Shown: positions 17,712-28,100, counted from the stretch's first letter. The stretch: DNA of 64,000 nucleotides from Myxococcaceae bacterium JPH2 (GCA_016458225.1 JAEMGR010000003.1:62001-126000), one strand, 5' to 3'. Notes: generated from the letters alone by a model not told the origin. Numbers and translations are program-made.

Positions 17712-18476
17712 ATGAGCCGCAGCCGCGACCGAGGAACCGAGTTCACCCGTCAGTTCGAGGGACCGCAGACGCTGGATGGATTGCTGGACCTCGCAGGCAG
17801 CCCCTGCGACACCACCGAGGTGCTCACGCGCATGCGCGAGGCGCACGCGAAGGGACGGACGCACAGCGACGTCATCCCCACGCTCTTCCCCGAGGAGCCG
17901 CGCTTCCCCTCTCCCGAGCTGGCGCGGCGCCTGTACCAGAACCTGCTGGGCCTCTGGGACCTGGTGGAAGAAGGCGCCGCCATCCGACTGGAGGACGAGG
18001 GGCCGCGTGCCCCCCGGCCGAAGAAGGAACGGCGCGCGGCGCCCGCGCCCTTCCATCCGGGCGAGCCCTCCAGCGAATTCGTGGAGGCCGCCTGGCGTTA
18101 TCTGGAAGACGACGAGAAGGCGCGCACACGGCTCTTGCACGCGTTCGAGAACCGGCAGGATGGCTTGCTGGGCGCGCTTGACGCCGCGGGGCTCACGGAC
18201 GAAGGATACGGCGTCGCCCGCCACCTGCTCTTCGAGCTGCACGCCATGCTGGAGCTGGGCTGCCCGCCGGGGCCTGGGTTCGTGGATCCGGCGGCGCTGG
18301 AGAAGGATTCGGACGCTCCGCCCGTGCCCGTCAGCCTCCAGGCATACGCGGACGAAGCGCTGTTCGAGGCGGAGCAAGACGAGGAGCAGCCCCTGTCCCC
18401 CGAGGAACTGGAGCGGTTGCGTCCCCTCGTCCGGCGAGGACTGGCGGCGCTGTGGCAAGCCCGCAAGGGGAGATGA
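17712..18476 (+). CDS. Conserved hypothetical protein, 254 aa
   Basis: Not recognised. Soluble and mostly helical: residues about 15-85 (TLDGLLDLAGSPCDTTEVL then helices, with PEEPRFPSPELARRLYQNLL), a basic Pro linker near 95-110, and a second helical half (FVEAAWRYLEDDEKARTRLL, VARHLLFELHAMLELG) ending in EELERLRPLVRRGLAALW. There are no catalytic motifs. It starts 17 bp after the 78-residue gene and ends 4 bp before the next gene, so it is the middle member of a three-gene unit. Confidence 0.72.
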   Translation: MSRSRDRGTEFTRQFEGPQTLDGLLDLAGSPCDTTEVLTRMREAHAKGRTHSDVIPTLFPEEPRFPSPELARRLYQNLLGLWDLVEEGAAIRLEDEGPRAPRPKKERRAAPAPFHPGEPSSEFVEAAWRYLEDDEKARTRLLHAFENRQDGLLGALDAAGLTDEGYGVARHLLFELHAMLELGCPPGPGFVDPAALEKDSDAPPVPVSLQAYADEALFEAEQDEEQPLSPEELERLRPLVRRGLAALWQARKGR

Positions 18477-18479
18477 AGG

Positions 18480-19034
18480 ATGGCGAAGGACGACAACGAC
18501 GGTGGTGGCTTCAGCGGCAAGCGCAACAAGAGCTGGCGCGAGCTGGATGCCCAACGCGGCAAGAGCCGCTACCACTCCCGCCAGGACGACCCGGCGCAGC
18601 AGAAGATTGAGCGCAGCGCCAGCTACCAGAAATACAAGACGGCGGCGGACGCGCTCTTCACGGGCGGCGAGTTGCCCGAGGGGCTCGCCAAGACGTTCGA
18701 CCCCGACGGCAAGCGCAAGGCCCAGAAGCAGGCGATGATGAAGGTCCAGGAGTCCGAGACGCGCGCCGCGTGGGTGGCGGCCGTGGTGGACTACCTGGAG
18801 AAGTATCCGGACCTGCCCGACGACGCGTACTTCCTCGACAGCCTCCTGGACCACCCGCGCGAGCGCATCGTGGACAAGGCGCTGGCGAAGCTGGAGGCGC
18901 TCCAGGAAGAGGGCAAGCTCAAGGCGAAGGTGCCGCAGAGCCTGGAGCAGCGCTTGAAGTCCGTGGAGCTGACGGGCTCCGACCCGGACACCCAGGGCCG
19001 AGCCAAGGCGCTGCGCGAGAAGCTGCGCACCTGA
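18480..19034 (+). CDS. Conserved hypothetical helical, highly charged protein, 184 aa
   Basis: Not recognised. The ATG at 18480 gives MAKDDNDGGGFSGKRNKSW. The first 50 residues are Gly/Lys/Arg/Gln-rich and likely disordered. The rest is helical (KAQKQAMMKVQESETRAAW, VDKALAKLEALQEEGKLK) and ends in AKALREKLRT. It starts 4 bp after the previous gene and is the last of the three-gene group. The charge pattern suggests a nucleic-acid or ribosome-associated protein, but nothing confirms this. Confidence 0.72.
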   Translation: MAKDDNDGGGFSGKRNKSWRELDAQRGKSRYHSRQDDPAQQKIERSASYQKYKTAADALFTGGELPEGLAKTFDPDGKRKAQKQAMMKVQESETRAAWVAAVVDYLEKYPDLPDDAYFLDSLLDHPRERIVDKALAKLEALQEEGKLKAKVPQSLEQRLKSVELTGSDPDTQGRAKALREKLRT

Positions 19035-19135
19035 CGCCGCGCGCGGCCCGCCTGGGGCCCGCTCGCTCGGAGGTTGTCCCCTCGGCACCGCTGCTCCACC
19101 TTCCTTCGCGGGGTGAACACGCCAAGGGGGCAGGC

Positions 19136-19741
19136 ATGAGGGCGGGCATCGGACTGGGGCTGTGTGTCGCGCTGCTGGCGGGCGAGGCGCTGGGCGCGTC
19201 GCCAGGCGCCTCGGCCCGGAACGCCGGCTACATCGACTGGAGAGGGCCCTACTTCCTCTTCGGCGCCGGAGTGGAGGGCTACACCGGAAAGCTGGCCCCC
19301 AACCTCAACCCCGGGCTCACCTACGGCGTGCTCGTGGGCTACCGCGCCACGAACCTGCTGGGCGTGGAGGTGGGCTACAGCGGCGGCATCAACGACGTGC
19401 AGGGCTCGCGCGGCAACGGCGGCCCGGACATCGTGCGCAACGGCGCGCAGGCCGCGTTCACCGTGGCCATCACCTCCACGCGGCTCCAGCCCTTCGGCTA
19501 CGCGGGCATCGGCGTGGAGCGCTACTCCGTGCGCCACGGCTTCTCGTTCCAGTTCATCGACGACACGGGCGGCTACGCGCCCCTCGGTGCCGGCCTGCGC
19601 TACCAGCTCACTCCGTCACTCACCGCCGAGTTTCGCGGCGGCTTCAGCTTCCTGTTCGGCCAGGACTTCGCCTTGGTCCCTGGACAGGAGGCGCTGGACG
19701 GGCGCTACCACGCGCTGTTGCAACTGGGTGGCAGCTACTGA
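19136..19741 (+). CDS. Outer membrane beta-barrel protein (OmpA-barrel-like)
   Basis: The signal peptide MRAGIGLGLCVALLAGEALG is followed by about 180 residues of alternating short strands, for example PYFLFGAGVEGYTGKL, GVEVGYSGGINDV, AAFTVAITSTRLQPFGYAGI and AEFRGGFSFLFG, typical of an eight-stranded barrel. The last residues are HALLQLGGSY, with an aromatic end as expected for a barrel signal. The ATG at 19136 was chosen because it begins the signal peptide; the frame is open further upstream but that is a shadow of the previous gene. Ligand and role unknown. Convergent with the next outer membrane gene. Confidence 0.78.
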   Translation: MRAGIGLGLCVALLAGEALGASPGASARNAGYIDWRGPYFLFGAGVEGYTGKLAPNLNPGLTYGVLVGYRATNLLGVEVGYSGGINDVQGSRGNGGPDIVRNGAQAAFTVAITSTRLQPFGYAGIGVERYSVRHGFSFQFIDDTGGYAPLGAGLRYQLTPSLTAEFRGGFSFLFGQDFALVPGQEALDGRYHALLQLGGSY

Positions 19742-19753
19742 CGCCCGCGCGCC

Positions 19754-20821
19754 TCACCAGATGTAGCGGAGGATGAGCTGCGCATAGGTGAGCGTGGGCT
19801 TGTCGGATTCCTGGTCGCGGCCCTCGGCCCCGAGGCCCTGAAGGGGCTCGGCGGACAGCGTGGCCACCGCGCCCAGGCCCACCTGGAGGCTGGGGCGCCC
19901 GGTGTAATAGAGCCCCAGGGCCATCGTGCTCAGGCCGAGCGTGCGGTCCTTGCGGACCAGTTCCTGCTGCGAGCCCGTGCGCAGGGCGTACTCGCCCATG
20001 AGGCCCACGGGGACGTGCACCACGGGCTGGAAGTCCACGGCGGCGGCGAGCGCCAGGTCCACGCGCACCGCGTGCGTCACCTGGTCGGAGCGAACGCCCA
20101 ACGACACATCGAAGGGCTTCCGCTTCTGCCACGCGTACTCGGCGCTGGCGGAGGCCTGCAGCGAGAACCACGTGCCGAGCGCCTGCGCCACGAAGAAGCC
20201 ACCGCCCGCCGTCTTCTCGGTCTTGGGCAACAACAAGAGCTGGCTCAGGTTGCCGTCGACCACCGAGCCCACGGTGGGCTGAGGCGAGTTCACGATGGCG
20301 TCCACCAAGGGCAGCATCTGGATGCCGCGCTCGTTGCTGAGACCGAAGTGGCCTCGGACAGAGAGCTGGGTGCCGGTCTCCTCGACGCGCAGCACGCGCC
20401 CCACCACGCCCAGCTCGCCGAGCAACTCGAACGATGCGCCGCTCGCGAGCAGCGACGCGGCATTCACGCCGCTGACCACATTGGCCCGAGCAAAGCCCGT
20501 CAGGCCCAGCCACGGCGTCACGCGCAGGCCCAGGTCGAGCGTCTGCTGGAAACCCGTCAGCGTGACGTCAAAGGCGCCGAGCTGTCCGGCGGGGAGCTGC
20601 GGCACCGAATAGCGCGCCACTCCCTCGCGGATGCCCACGTGCGTGGTGACGAAGGCGGTCTGCTGGAGGATGGGGAAGATGAAGGTCTGTCCGCCAAGGC
20701 GCCGCGTGGCGGCCTGTTCACATTCCTGCGACTGCCCTTCGGCTTCGGCGGCGGCGGGCGCGGTGGCCACTCCCGGAGCCGCGTTGAGCAGCCACAACAA
20801 CCCCAATGTCGTCAGCGTCAT
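19754..20821 (-). CDS. Outer membrane beta-barrel protein, 355 aa
   Basis: The signal peptide MTLTTLGLLWLLNAAPGVATA leads to an export-type protein rich in amphipathic strands (FDVTLTGFQQTLDLGLRVTP, FSLQASASAEYAW) and ending in AQLILRYIW, a terminal aromatic barrel signal. The middle part (VVGRVLRVEETGTQLSVRGH) also fits barrel strands. The substrate is not evident. The gene lies 179 bp downstream of the minus-strand Tad pseudopilin operon and could be read through from it or have its own promoter. Confidence 0.75.
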   Translation of the reverse strand: MTLTTLGLLWLLNAAPGVATAPAAAEAEGQSQECEQAATRRLGGQTFIFPILQQTAFVTTHVGIREGVARYSVPQLPAGQLGAFDVTLTGFQQTLDLGLRVTPWLGLTGFARANVVSGVNAASLLASGASFELLGELGVVGRVLRVEETGTQLSVRGHFGLSNERGIQMLPLVDAIVNSPQPTVGSVVDGNLSQLLLLPKTEKTAGGGFFVAQALGTWFSLQASASAEYAWQKRKPFDVSLGVRSDQVTHAVRVDLALAAAVDFQPVVHVPVGLMGEYALRTGSQQELVRKDRTLGLSTMALGLYYTGRPSLQVGLGAVATLSAEPLQGLGAEGRDQESDKPTLTYAQLILRYIW

Positions 20822-21000
20822 GTCCGCGAACGTGGGGAAGCCACCCCGTTGCGACCATCACCCTTGGGACTCGGGGCCGCGTCCAACACTGCTCACCCCG
20901 GTGCTCGCGAACCCCGAGCGCGGCCTCGATTCAGCCGCGTCACGGCACCGCGCTCGGCGTTGCGTCTCGGCGTGGGTGCGGCAACGTCACCGCATCGCGA

Positions 21001-21711
21001 CTACCGGGCGCGGCCTCGATACACCAGCACCACCGCTCGAAGTCCGCCGGCGCCGGGCTGGTGCACCACGCGCAGCTCTTCGTTCGCGCGCGTGTACAGG
21101 CCGGCTTCGTCTCCGCGCTTCCAACCCGCGGCGGGGAGCGCGCGCGCGTAGAACGCATCCACCTGCTCACCACTGAGCGCGACGTGGAACGCGAGGGTTC
21201 GCGAACCCTCCCCGCCCACTCGCAGCACCTCGCGAGCGTCGGGAGGAAGCGGCGCGAAGTCAGGGGAGGCGTCGGGCGCGCGGCGCAGCACGTGGTTCGC
21301 CTCGCCCAGGTACACGAGCGTGGTGCCATCGGGTTGCGCCTGGAGGATGGCCGTGTACGTGATGCCCCGAGGCATGTCCGCCGCGGTGAGCATGGCGGCA
21401 TTGCGCGCGAGCTGCGGCTGCTCACGTCCAGAAGGAACGAAGAGCCCCGCTGCGAGGAACGCGTCCGCGAGCTTCTGCACCACCTCGGCGGGAGACTCCT
21501 TCACCCGCACCGCTCGCAGCGCCACCGGCAGGCCCGCGGCCTCGACGATTTCGCTCGACTCGACATGGGACAACACCCGGAACGAGGGCCAGGCGAAGCG
21601 CGGAGGCTCGCTGCCGCCGTCCTGCTGCGCACGGGCCACTTGCGACAGCAGTCCCACGAAGCACGCCAGGAGCCACGCCGCGAAGCGCGCGCTGTCGCGC
21701 CGAGCGCTCAC
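21001..21711 (-). CDS. Secreted hypothetical protein of the Tad-associated operon
   Basis: Not recognised. The GTG at 21711 overlaps the stop of the upstream gene (GTGA, 21708-21711), so translation is coupled. The signal peptide (ARFAAWLLACFVGLLSQVARAQ) predicts export. The 236-residue product has two similar alpha/beta halves: VAGL-like start, then AVRVKESPAEVVQKLADAFL with TYTAILQAQPDGTTLVYLGE, and later LAFHVALSGEQVDAFYARAL with LRAVVLVYRGRAR. The repeat of strand-helix-strand suggests a small duplicated fold. It is the last gene of the pseudopilin operon. Confidence 0.72.
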   Translation of the reverse strand: MSARRDSARFAAWLLACFVGLLSQVARAQQDGGSEPPRFAWPSFRVLSHVESSEIVEAAGLPVALRAVRVKESPAEVVQKLADAFLAAGLFVPSGREQPQLARNAAMLTAADMPRGITYTAILQAQPDGTTLVYLGEANHVLRRAPDASPDFAPLPPDAREVLRVGGEGSRTLAFHVALSGEQVDAFYARALPAAGWKRGDEAGLYTRANEELRVVHQPGAGGLRAVVLVYRGRAR

Positions 21712-22661
21712 CGCGGCACACCGCCCAGCCAACTGTTCTCCCGAGGTACGTCGTAGCGAGGACCGCCCGGCGGCACGTGGAAGGGCGTGACCTCCCAACG
21801 TGACTGGCCCCCCGCGTGCGTGGGGCCGATGTTCTCCTCGTAGCCGTCCTCCTCGCCGCGGTAGCTCATGAAGAACTGGTCCTCGTTGACGCCGGGCGCG
21901 CCCACGACCGCCGCCAGCGCGCTGCCCGCCCCACCGCCACCACCGTTGGCGCGGTACACGCGCTCCGTCCACTGGTAGTAGTCCGCGTTGGCGCAGCGGC
22001 TGGCACCGTTGATGTTGAGCGCGCAGGAGCGTCCCTCGGCCACGCCCGCCAAGCCCCAGTCATCCAGCAGGAGCGAGAAGCGTCCCGGGCACGCGCCACC
22101 CTTCGCGCGTCCCGCGGCGCACACGGTGAAGGCGTTGGCCGCCTTGCGCTGCGTCTCCTTGAACGGTGGCTCCAGGAACTTCCCGATGCGCGAGGCGCTC
22201 AGCCCCGAGGACGCCGTGCACGTCATGCCCGGCGACACCACGTTCATGGCCTGAGCGAGCGCCGAGCCTCCCCCTGCGTCATTGGGGGTGATGCCTCGCA
22301 GGCCGTTGGGCAGGCCCGCCTCGCACTTCACCTGGATGGGCGTGGCGCGGGCGATGGCTTGCTGGAGCGTGACGGCGCCGGCGCCCTTGCTCTCGCGTCC
22401 GTCGAAGTCCTGGTAGCGCCGCGAGGCCTCGGCTTCGGCGAGCGACACGGCGTTGTCGCGCTGCCACTCGTTGGACTCGGGCGAGTGCTGCACGTGGGCC
22501 GTGGCGTCCCACAGCGCGAAGTTGGCCGCCTCTTGGACCTTCAGCGTGATGGCGCCCACCTCCGCGAAGTAGATGCCGAACAGGAGGATGGTGACGAACA
22601 CCATCAGCCCCAGCGACGTCTCCACCAGCGATTGCCCGCGTCGGGCCGCGTGCGTGCGCAT
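21708..22661 (-). CDS. TadE-like pilus assembly protein
   Basis: The N-terminal segment RRGQSLVETSLGLMVFVTIL has the TadE/TadG pattern, with basic residues, Gly then Gln before the helix and a Glu at about position 5 of the hydrophobic stretch. The region following is a large periplasmic domain with several Cys (VKCEAGL, GMTCTASS, FTVCAAGRAKGGACPG, SCALNI, SRCANADYY), likely disulphide-bonded. Such proteins are pseudopilins of the Tad/Flp system, made as precursors and processed at the helix start. It is in a four-gene minus-strand operon. Confidence 0.85.
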   Translation of the reverse strand: MRTHAARRGQSLVETSLGLMVFVTILLFGIYFAEVGAITLKVQEAANFALWDATAHVQHSPESNEWQRDNAVSLAEAEASRRYQDFDGRESKGAGAVTLQQAIARATPIQVKCEAGLPNGLRGITPNDAGGGSALAQAMNVVSPGMTCTASSGLSASRIGKFLEPPFKETQRKAANAFTVCAAGRAKGGACPGRFSLLLDDWGLAGVAEGRSCALNINGASRCANADYYQWTERVYRANGGGGGAGSALAAVVGAPGVNEDQFFMSYRGEEDGYEENIGPTHAGGQSRWEVTPFHVPPGGPRYDVPRENSWLGGVPR

Positions 22662-22664
22662 GGC

Positions 22665-24218
22665 TCAGTACCTTCCGCCGCGCCGACTGCCGCCCCGGTA
22701 GCCCGCGGCGTCCAACTGACGCAGGGCCGCGGCGTGGTCGGTGAAGCCCGCGGTGGAGAGGCTCTCCGCGGGCTTGTCGTCGTCGGAGCCCTCGGCGCTC
22801 ACCAGCGTGGCGCGCCAGAAGGGGTTGAGGAAGTTGGGCGGCTCGCGCCAACCGCCCCCCGCCGAAGCGGGCCGGGGCCGGTGGTAGTAGGCGATGCCCG
22901 CCGCGAGGGCCACCTGGTTGCGCGGCACCTCTTCGCGGCCCGTGGGCTGGATGCGGCCCAGTGGGCTCGCGTTGTCGAACTCGGTGTCGCTCTGCTCGGT
23001 GAAGTGGAAGCGGAAGTAGAGGTTCCAGGGGTCCGGGTGCTTGCGGCGCGAGTCGCTCGCGTAGTCGCGGAACAGGATGGAGTACAGCTTGGGCTGCCCG
23101 TACTGGTTGCCCCCGCCCGCTCCGAGCGCCGTGGTGTTGTAGCCCATGGCGAACGGCCAGATGCCCGGGCACACCACGCAGGTGCCCAGCGTGTGGCGGT
23201 CCCCCATCTCCTCCGCGTTCTCGGGCTGCTGGCCCGGAGGCGCGCGCGCGCCGTACACGTGCTGGTCCTCGCGCGTCTGGCGCTCGTCGGACATCACCCA
23301 CGCGCCCGTCACCGGCACCACCGGCGGCTTGGGCGGGTTGATGCAACGCGTGGGGATCACCACGGTCGCGTGGTCATGGCCCCACGAGTTGCGTCCCGAC
23401 ACCGTGCCGTAGCGAGATGGATCCATGCCAGCCGGGCTGTTGTAGTGCCGGAAGGCCGCGGACGAAGCCGCGTTGCCCGAGCCGAACCCCGCCGAGCCGC
23501 CCGCGCGGTTGTGCACCCACGTCCACCCCAGGCTGCCCATGGTCGCGTGCAGCGAGGGCCGCGTGCTGCCACCGGCCGGACACACCGCGCCAGAAACAGC
23601 GCCACAGCCGCCACCGGGCGACGTGCCGGTCTTCTGGCCCTGCATGACCTCGGACTCCTCGGGCACGGGGCCGTCGCCGTTGACCTCCATCAGGCTCTTG
23701 GCGGCGCCCTCGGCCGGGGCCTGCAGCTCCGCGTTCGCCTCGCGGGCGATGCGCGCGGCCAGCTTCTGAGCTCCCAACTGCTCGGTGAGCAGCTTCGAGT
23801 AGAGCGTCAGCGAGGCGCTGTAGAGCGAGCCCGCTTGGCCTTGGAGCGCGCGCGTCTGGGCGGCGGCGGCCTTGTCCGCCGCGAACCACGCGGCCTCGAG
23901 CACGTCACCCGGGCACGCGACCTGGTGCGCCGCGTACACCTGGCCGCTCTTGCTGATCATGGCCTGCGTGCCGGCCATCGCCACCATGTGCGCGACCTGG
24001 GCGCGGTTCATCACCGCGATGGCGTTGAAGGTGCGCGCCACCGACACGGCCTCGCTGTACGCGGCCGCGTCCGCCGCCATCTGGATTTCGACGCGCTCCT
24101 TGGCGCGCATGCCGAAGCCCAGCGTCATCAGCACCATCAACGCCATGAGGAGCAGCGTCAGCGCGAAGAGCACCAGCGCTTGTCCCCGACGGAGCCTCAG
24201 AATCCGGTGACCGGGCAT
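22665..24218 (-). CDS. TadG/TadE-like Flp pilus protein, large
   Basis: The N-terminus RRGQALVLFALTLLLMALMV is the TadG-like prepilin-type helix, next to a long alpha domain (AADAAAYSEAVSVARTFNAI), the typical 'putative Flp pilus-assembly TadE/G-like' N-terminal domain. The remaining about 350 residues are Gly/Asn-rich with no recognised domain. It lies 3 bp from the following TadE-like gene and overlaps the preceding one by 22 bp. The whole product (517 aa) is longer than the usual TadG core. Confidence 0.82.
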   Translation of the reverse strand: MPGHRILRLRRGQALVLFALTLLLMALMVLMTLGFGMRAKERVEIQMAADAAAYSEAVSVARTFNAIAVMNRAQVAHMVAMAGTQAMISKSGQVYAAHQVACPGDVLEAAWFAADKAAAAQTRALQGQAGSLYSASLTLYSKLLTEQLGAQKLAARIAREANAELQAPAEGAAKSLMEVNGDGPVPEESEVMQGQKTGTSPGGGCGAVSGAVCPAGGSTRPSLHATMGSLGWTWVHNRAGGSAGFGSGNAASSAAFRHYNSPAGMDPSRYGTVSGRNSWGHDHATVVIPTRCINPPKPPVVPVTGAWVMSDERQTREDQHVYGARAPPGQQPENAEEMGDRHTLGTCVVCPGIWPFAMGYNTTALGAGGGNQYGQPKLYSILFRDYASDSRRKHPDPWNLYFRFHFTEQSDTEFDNASPLGRIQPTGREEVPRNQVALAAGIAYYHRPRPASAGGGWREPPNFLNPFWRATLVSAEGSDDDKPAESLSTAGFTDHAAALRQLDAAGYRGGSRRGGRY

Positions 24219-24988
24219 GCGCCCCCCCGCTGGAAGTAGTCCGCCATGGCGGGCGTCATCATCCGCATGGAGGCGTTGACCTGGATGGGGAAGACGAAAT
24301 GGCCGCTGTCGCTCCAGGCCACCATCCGCTGTCCCAAGTCGCCGCCGGGCCAGTCATCCGGGCCGAGCGTGAGCGGCTCGTCGCCCCACCAGTCCGACTG
24401 CTTCTGCACGGGCATGAGGGGATTGGCCGCCGTGTAGCGCTTGAGGTGGAAGTGAGCCAGGAACATGCGGCTCATCACCCAGTTCGCGAACGGGATGCGC
24501 ATGTAGTACCAGGCCACCATGCGGATCTCGAGCGTGCGCGCGCGCACCTCGGCTCGCGAATCCGTGGGCGCGTCGAACATCAGGTCCTCGCCCGAGTCGA
24601 GCCCTCGCACCCAGTCCGCGTCCGGCGACTCGCGGACGATTTCGATCATCGGCCCCTGGAAGTCCTCGCCGTAGGAGCTGCGCACGTCGTAGCGGTTGTC
24701 CCGTCGGCGCTCGAAGGCCTTGGCCAGCCGCGCGCCCGAGTCCGTGCGCGCCACCGTGGGCAGCATCGTCACCATCGCCGCGTGCATCATGGGGCGGCAG
24801 TCCCCGTGGTTCAGGCTCCCCGCGCGCACGGCCCGGTAGGCCGCCACCTGCGCGAGGATGCGCCCCTGCAACATCATGAAGAGCTGCAGCGTGCCCAGCA
24901 GGAGGAACACGACCAGCGGCAGGCTCAGGGCTGCTTCCACGGCCGCCTGGCCGGATTGCTTCGCGGTCTGTGCAGCCTGACCAGCCAT
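24197..24988 (-). CDS. TadE-like pseudopilin, first gene of the operon
   Basis: The 263-residue product begins with a cytoplasmic stub and the helix KQSGQAAVEAALSLPLVVFL, the TadE signature with SGQAAVEAA. Most of the rest is a periplasmic domain (AWYYMRIPFANWVMSR, PVQKQSDWWGDEPLTLGP). Together with the two following genes it forms the minor-pilin or anchoring part of a Tad system. No prepilin peptidase, TadB/C or RcpA secretin gene is near; the CpaF-like ATPase at 503-2281 is the only other Tad part here. Confidence 0.82.
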   Translation of the reverse strand: MAGQAAQTAKQSGQAAVEAALSLPLVVFLLLGTLQLFMMLQGRILAQVAAYRAVRAGSLNHGDCRPMMHAAMVTMLPTVARTDSGARLAKAFERRRDNRYDVRSSYGEDFQGPMIEIVRESPDADWVRGLDSGEDLMFDAPTDSRAEVRARTLEIRMVAWYYMRIPFANWVMSRMFLAHFHLKRYTAANPLMPVQKQSDWWGDEPLTLGPDDWPGGDLGQRMVAWSDSGHFVFPIQVNASMRMMTPAMADYFQRGGACPVTGF

Positions 24989-25072
24989 AGGATTGGGGAG
25001 AGCATCCAGGAGCGGGGGGAGACGGACACTCCAGCTCGCAGATTCTCGACAATCGAGGAATCAGTCAAATGG

Positions 25073-25106
25073 CCGGGGACGGAAAGTTTCAGCCTTCCGC
25101 CCCCGG
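25073..25106 (-). terminator. Hairpin after the RapA-like gene
   Basis: On the plus strand CCGGGG then CGGAA (25073-25084) pairs with TTCCG then CCCCGG (25095-25106), giving a 12-bp stem with one mismatch and a 10-base loop. It begins 10 bases past the stop of the RapA-like gene, which is transcribed toward it. Confidence 0.6.
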
Positions 25107-25116
25107 TGGCCGCCGC

Positions 25117-28100
25117 TCAACGGTTCAGCGTGAAACCGGAGGCGGCGTCGAGCACGGGCTTCGCGCCCGCGAGCGCCTGGAGCAGCCGCTCGTAGTGCGC
25201 GCGCTCGGCGCCGAGCTGGGCCTCCACCGCCTCGGCGGCGAGCCCCTGGTGCGTGAGCGACAGGCGCAGCCGCTCCAGCGCGGCGTCCCGCTCCGCCTCG
25301 ATGCCCTTGCGCGCCTGGGTGGCCAGCTTCGCCAGCGCGGCGGCGGCGGCCTCCTCGGCCACGGGCACCGCCGCGTCCACGAAGGCGCCAAAGCCCGGGA
25401 ACGCGCGCAGCACTTCGTCACCCTTGAGCGCGCGGCCTTCAATCTCCAGCGCGTGGAGGACCGAGGCATCGGCCTTGGGGCCGCCCGCGGACTCCACCAC
25501 CGCGAGGTGCAGCAGCGAGCGCTCCAGGAAGCGCGCCAGCTGACGGCTGGGCACGCGCGCGCCCGGTGAGGTGTCCTCGGGCTCGGGGAGCTGCACGTGG
25601 AAGAGGAACTCCAGGCCGCGGGCCTTCTGGGGGCCGCGCTTCTCGATGGCTCGGAAGGCGCTGCGGCCATACGGGCCATCGCGCAGGAAGCCGAAGAGGG
25701 CCTCCACCAGCGGGTGGCCTGTGGCGAAGTACTCCAGCTCCTCGGCCTCCACGGCGGTGTCGCGCCAGAAGGTCCCCAGCACCGTGCGGTCCTCCAGCAC
25801 GTCGATGCCCGGCAGCCCGTCCACCTTGAGCGCGTGGCCGAAGTGGAAGGCCACCTGGAACGCATCCACCTGCTCGTCCGTGTCCACGCCGATGCCCACG
25901 CGGCGCGCCAGCTCGGTGACGGTCTCCTCCAGGCGCTCGTCCAGGTCCCGTGCCACGCCCCACAGGCCGTCTTCCAGGGGCTGGGCCTCGGCGTCCTCGT
26001 CGGGCTCCTCGCCCATGCGAGCCAGGGCGCGCTTCACCAGCCGCTCCACCGCCGGCTTGTCGAAGCTGCGCAGGTCCAGCAGCGGATCATACGCGCGCTT
26101 CACCTGCGCCCGCGCCGCCTCCACGCGCGTCTTCAGCTCCTGCGCGTACGCCATGCGCTCCTCGCGCGGCACGAGCGCGAGCTCCGCCAGCCGGTCCTCC
26201 ACCTCCTCCAGCACCGCGTCCAGGCCGCCCACCGTCTCGCCGAAGACGCCCACCGCGTCCGACAGCAGCATCAGCACGTCCGCCGCCAGCGTGCCCGCCG
26301 GGTCGAACACGTGGATCTCCACCGGGTGCGACTGGCCAATGCGGTCCAACCGACCGATGCGCTGCTCCACCGTGGCCGGGCTCCAGGGCAGGTCGTAGTG
26401 CACCAGGTGGTGCGCGAACTGGAAGTTGCGGCCCTCGCCGCCCACCTCCGTGCACACGAGCACCTTCGGGCCCTCCGGATCGCGGAAGCGCGCCACCTGC
26501 CGGTCCCGCTCCACCAGCGGCAGGTCGCCGTGGTAGCCGAGCGACTCCACGCCCTCGCGCCCCAGCTCCGCCTGGAGCATGTCCAGCGTGTCGCGGCTCT
26601 CGGTGAACACGAGCACCTTCGCGCGCGGCTCGCCCTTCCAGATGACGCCCTGGAGCACGCGCAGGAACGCGGAGAACTTCGCGTCGCGCGCGGGCAGCTT
26701 CAGGCCCGAGTCCTTGAGCGCCGGGTTGGAGCGCACCGCGCCCGCGAAGGACGCGGCGCTCGACTCCAGTCGGCGCAGCACGTTGCCCAGCGGCGCGCCC
26801 CGCAGCGATGACTTCGCCAGCGCCGCCAGCGCCGCGTCGCGCGTCTTCAGCTCCTCGGGGCTCAACGTCACCGGATGGCGGTGCAGGCGCCGCGTGGAGA
26901 AGCCGCCCACCACCGCGCGCCGGTTGCGCACCAATCGGTCGGACAAGCTGTACGTCTCCGCCAGGTGCGCCAGCAGCGCCTCGCGGTCCTTGAGTGACGT
27001 GAGGCGGCTGTCCTCGGGGAAGCGCCTGGCCAGCGCGCGCACCGCCTCGGAGGCCTTGCCGCCTTCCAGCAGCGAGCGCACCGCGGCGGACAGCTCCTCC
27101 TGCCGCTGGAGCCGCGCCTCGAAGCCCTCCACGGTGGGCGCCGTGGCCGCGTCGATGAGCGTGAGCAGGCCGTGGTACTCGGCCGGGTCCAACTGCATGG
27201 GCGTGGCGGTCAGCAGCAACAGGCCCCACGAGTTGGCGGCGAGTCCGCGCGCCGCGGCGAAGGCCTTCTCGCCCTTGAGGTGGTGCGCCTCGTCGATGAT
27301 GACCAGGTCCCAGAACGCGTCCTCGCCAGCCACCTCGCGGCGGTGCTCCTCCGAGCGCGCGAGCAGCTCCAGGCTCGTCACCACCAGCGGGAAGCGCGCC
27401 CACGGCGACACGCCGGGCGCCTCCTTGAGGGACTGCGCGTGGCGATCCGAGTCCATCAGCGTGAAGAGCTGGTTGAACTTGTGGAACAGCTCCACCAGCC
27501 ACTGCACGGTGAGGTGGCTGGGCGCCACCACGAGCACGCGACGCGCCAGCCCCACCAGCCGCAGCGCGCTGAACACCATGCCTGCTTCAATCGTCTTGCC
27601 CAGGCCCACTTCGTCCGCGAGCACGAAGCGCGGACGCCGCGCGGACAGCACGCGCTGCACCACACCCACCTGATGCGGCTTCACCATCACGCGGCTCGCG
27701 AGCAGCGCGCCCAGCGCGTCACCGCGACGCTCGTCGTCCAGAATCAACGCCTGCTTGCGCAGGGTGAAGGCACGCGCCTCGCCCACGCGCCCCTCGCGCA
27801 GCGTGGACACCAGGTCCGAGCGCGGCGGCAGCGCGCGCACCTCGGACTCGGGCAGCTCGTCCTCTTCTCCCGTGTCCGCGAAGCGCACCACGTAGCGGCG
27901 CAGGCCGCGCGCGCCGGGCTCCTCGCCCAGGATGACGGCCTTGCGTCCCTTGGGGGTCTGCACCGGCTCGCCCCGGGCCAGCGCGGTGGGCACCAGCGCC
28001 CCGCCCTTGGCGGACACCAGCACGGGCGCGTCCTCGCGCCCCGGGAAGGCAACGAGGGCCCGAGCCCCCTCCTCCTGAAGCGACAGCAAATGCCCCACGC

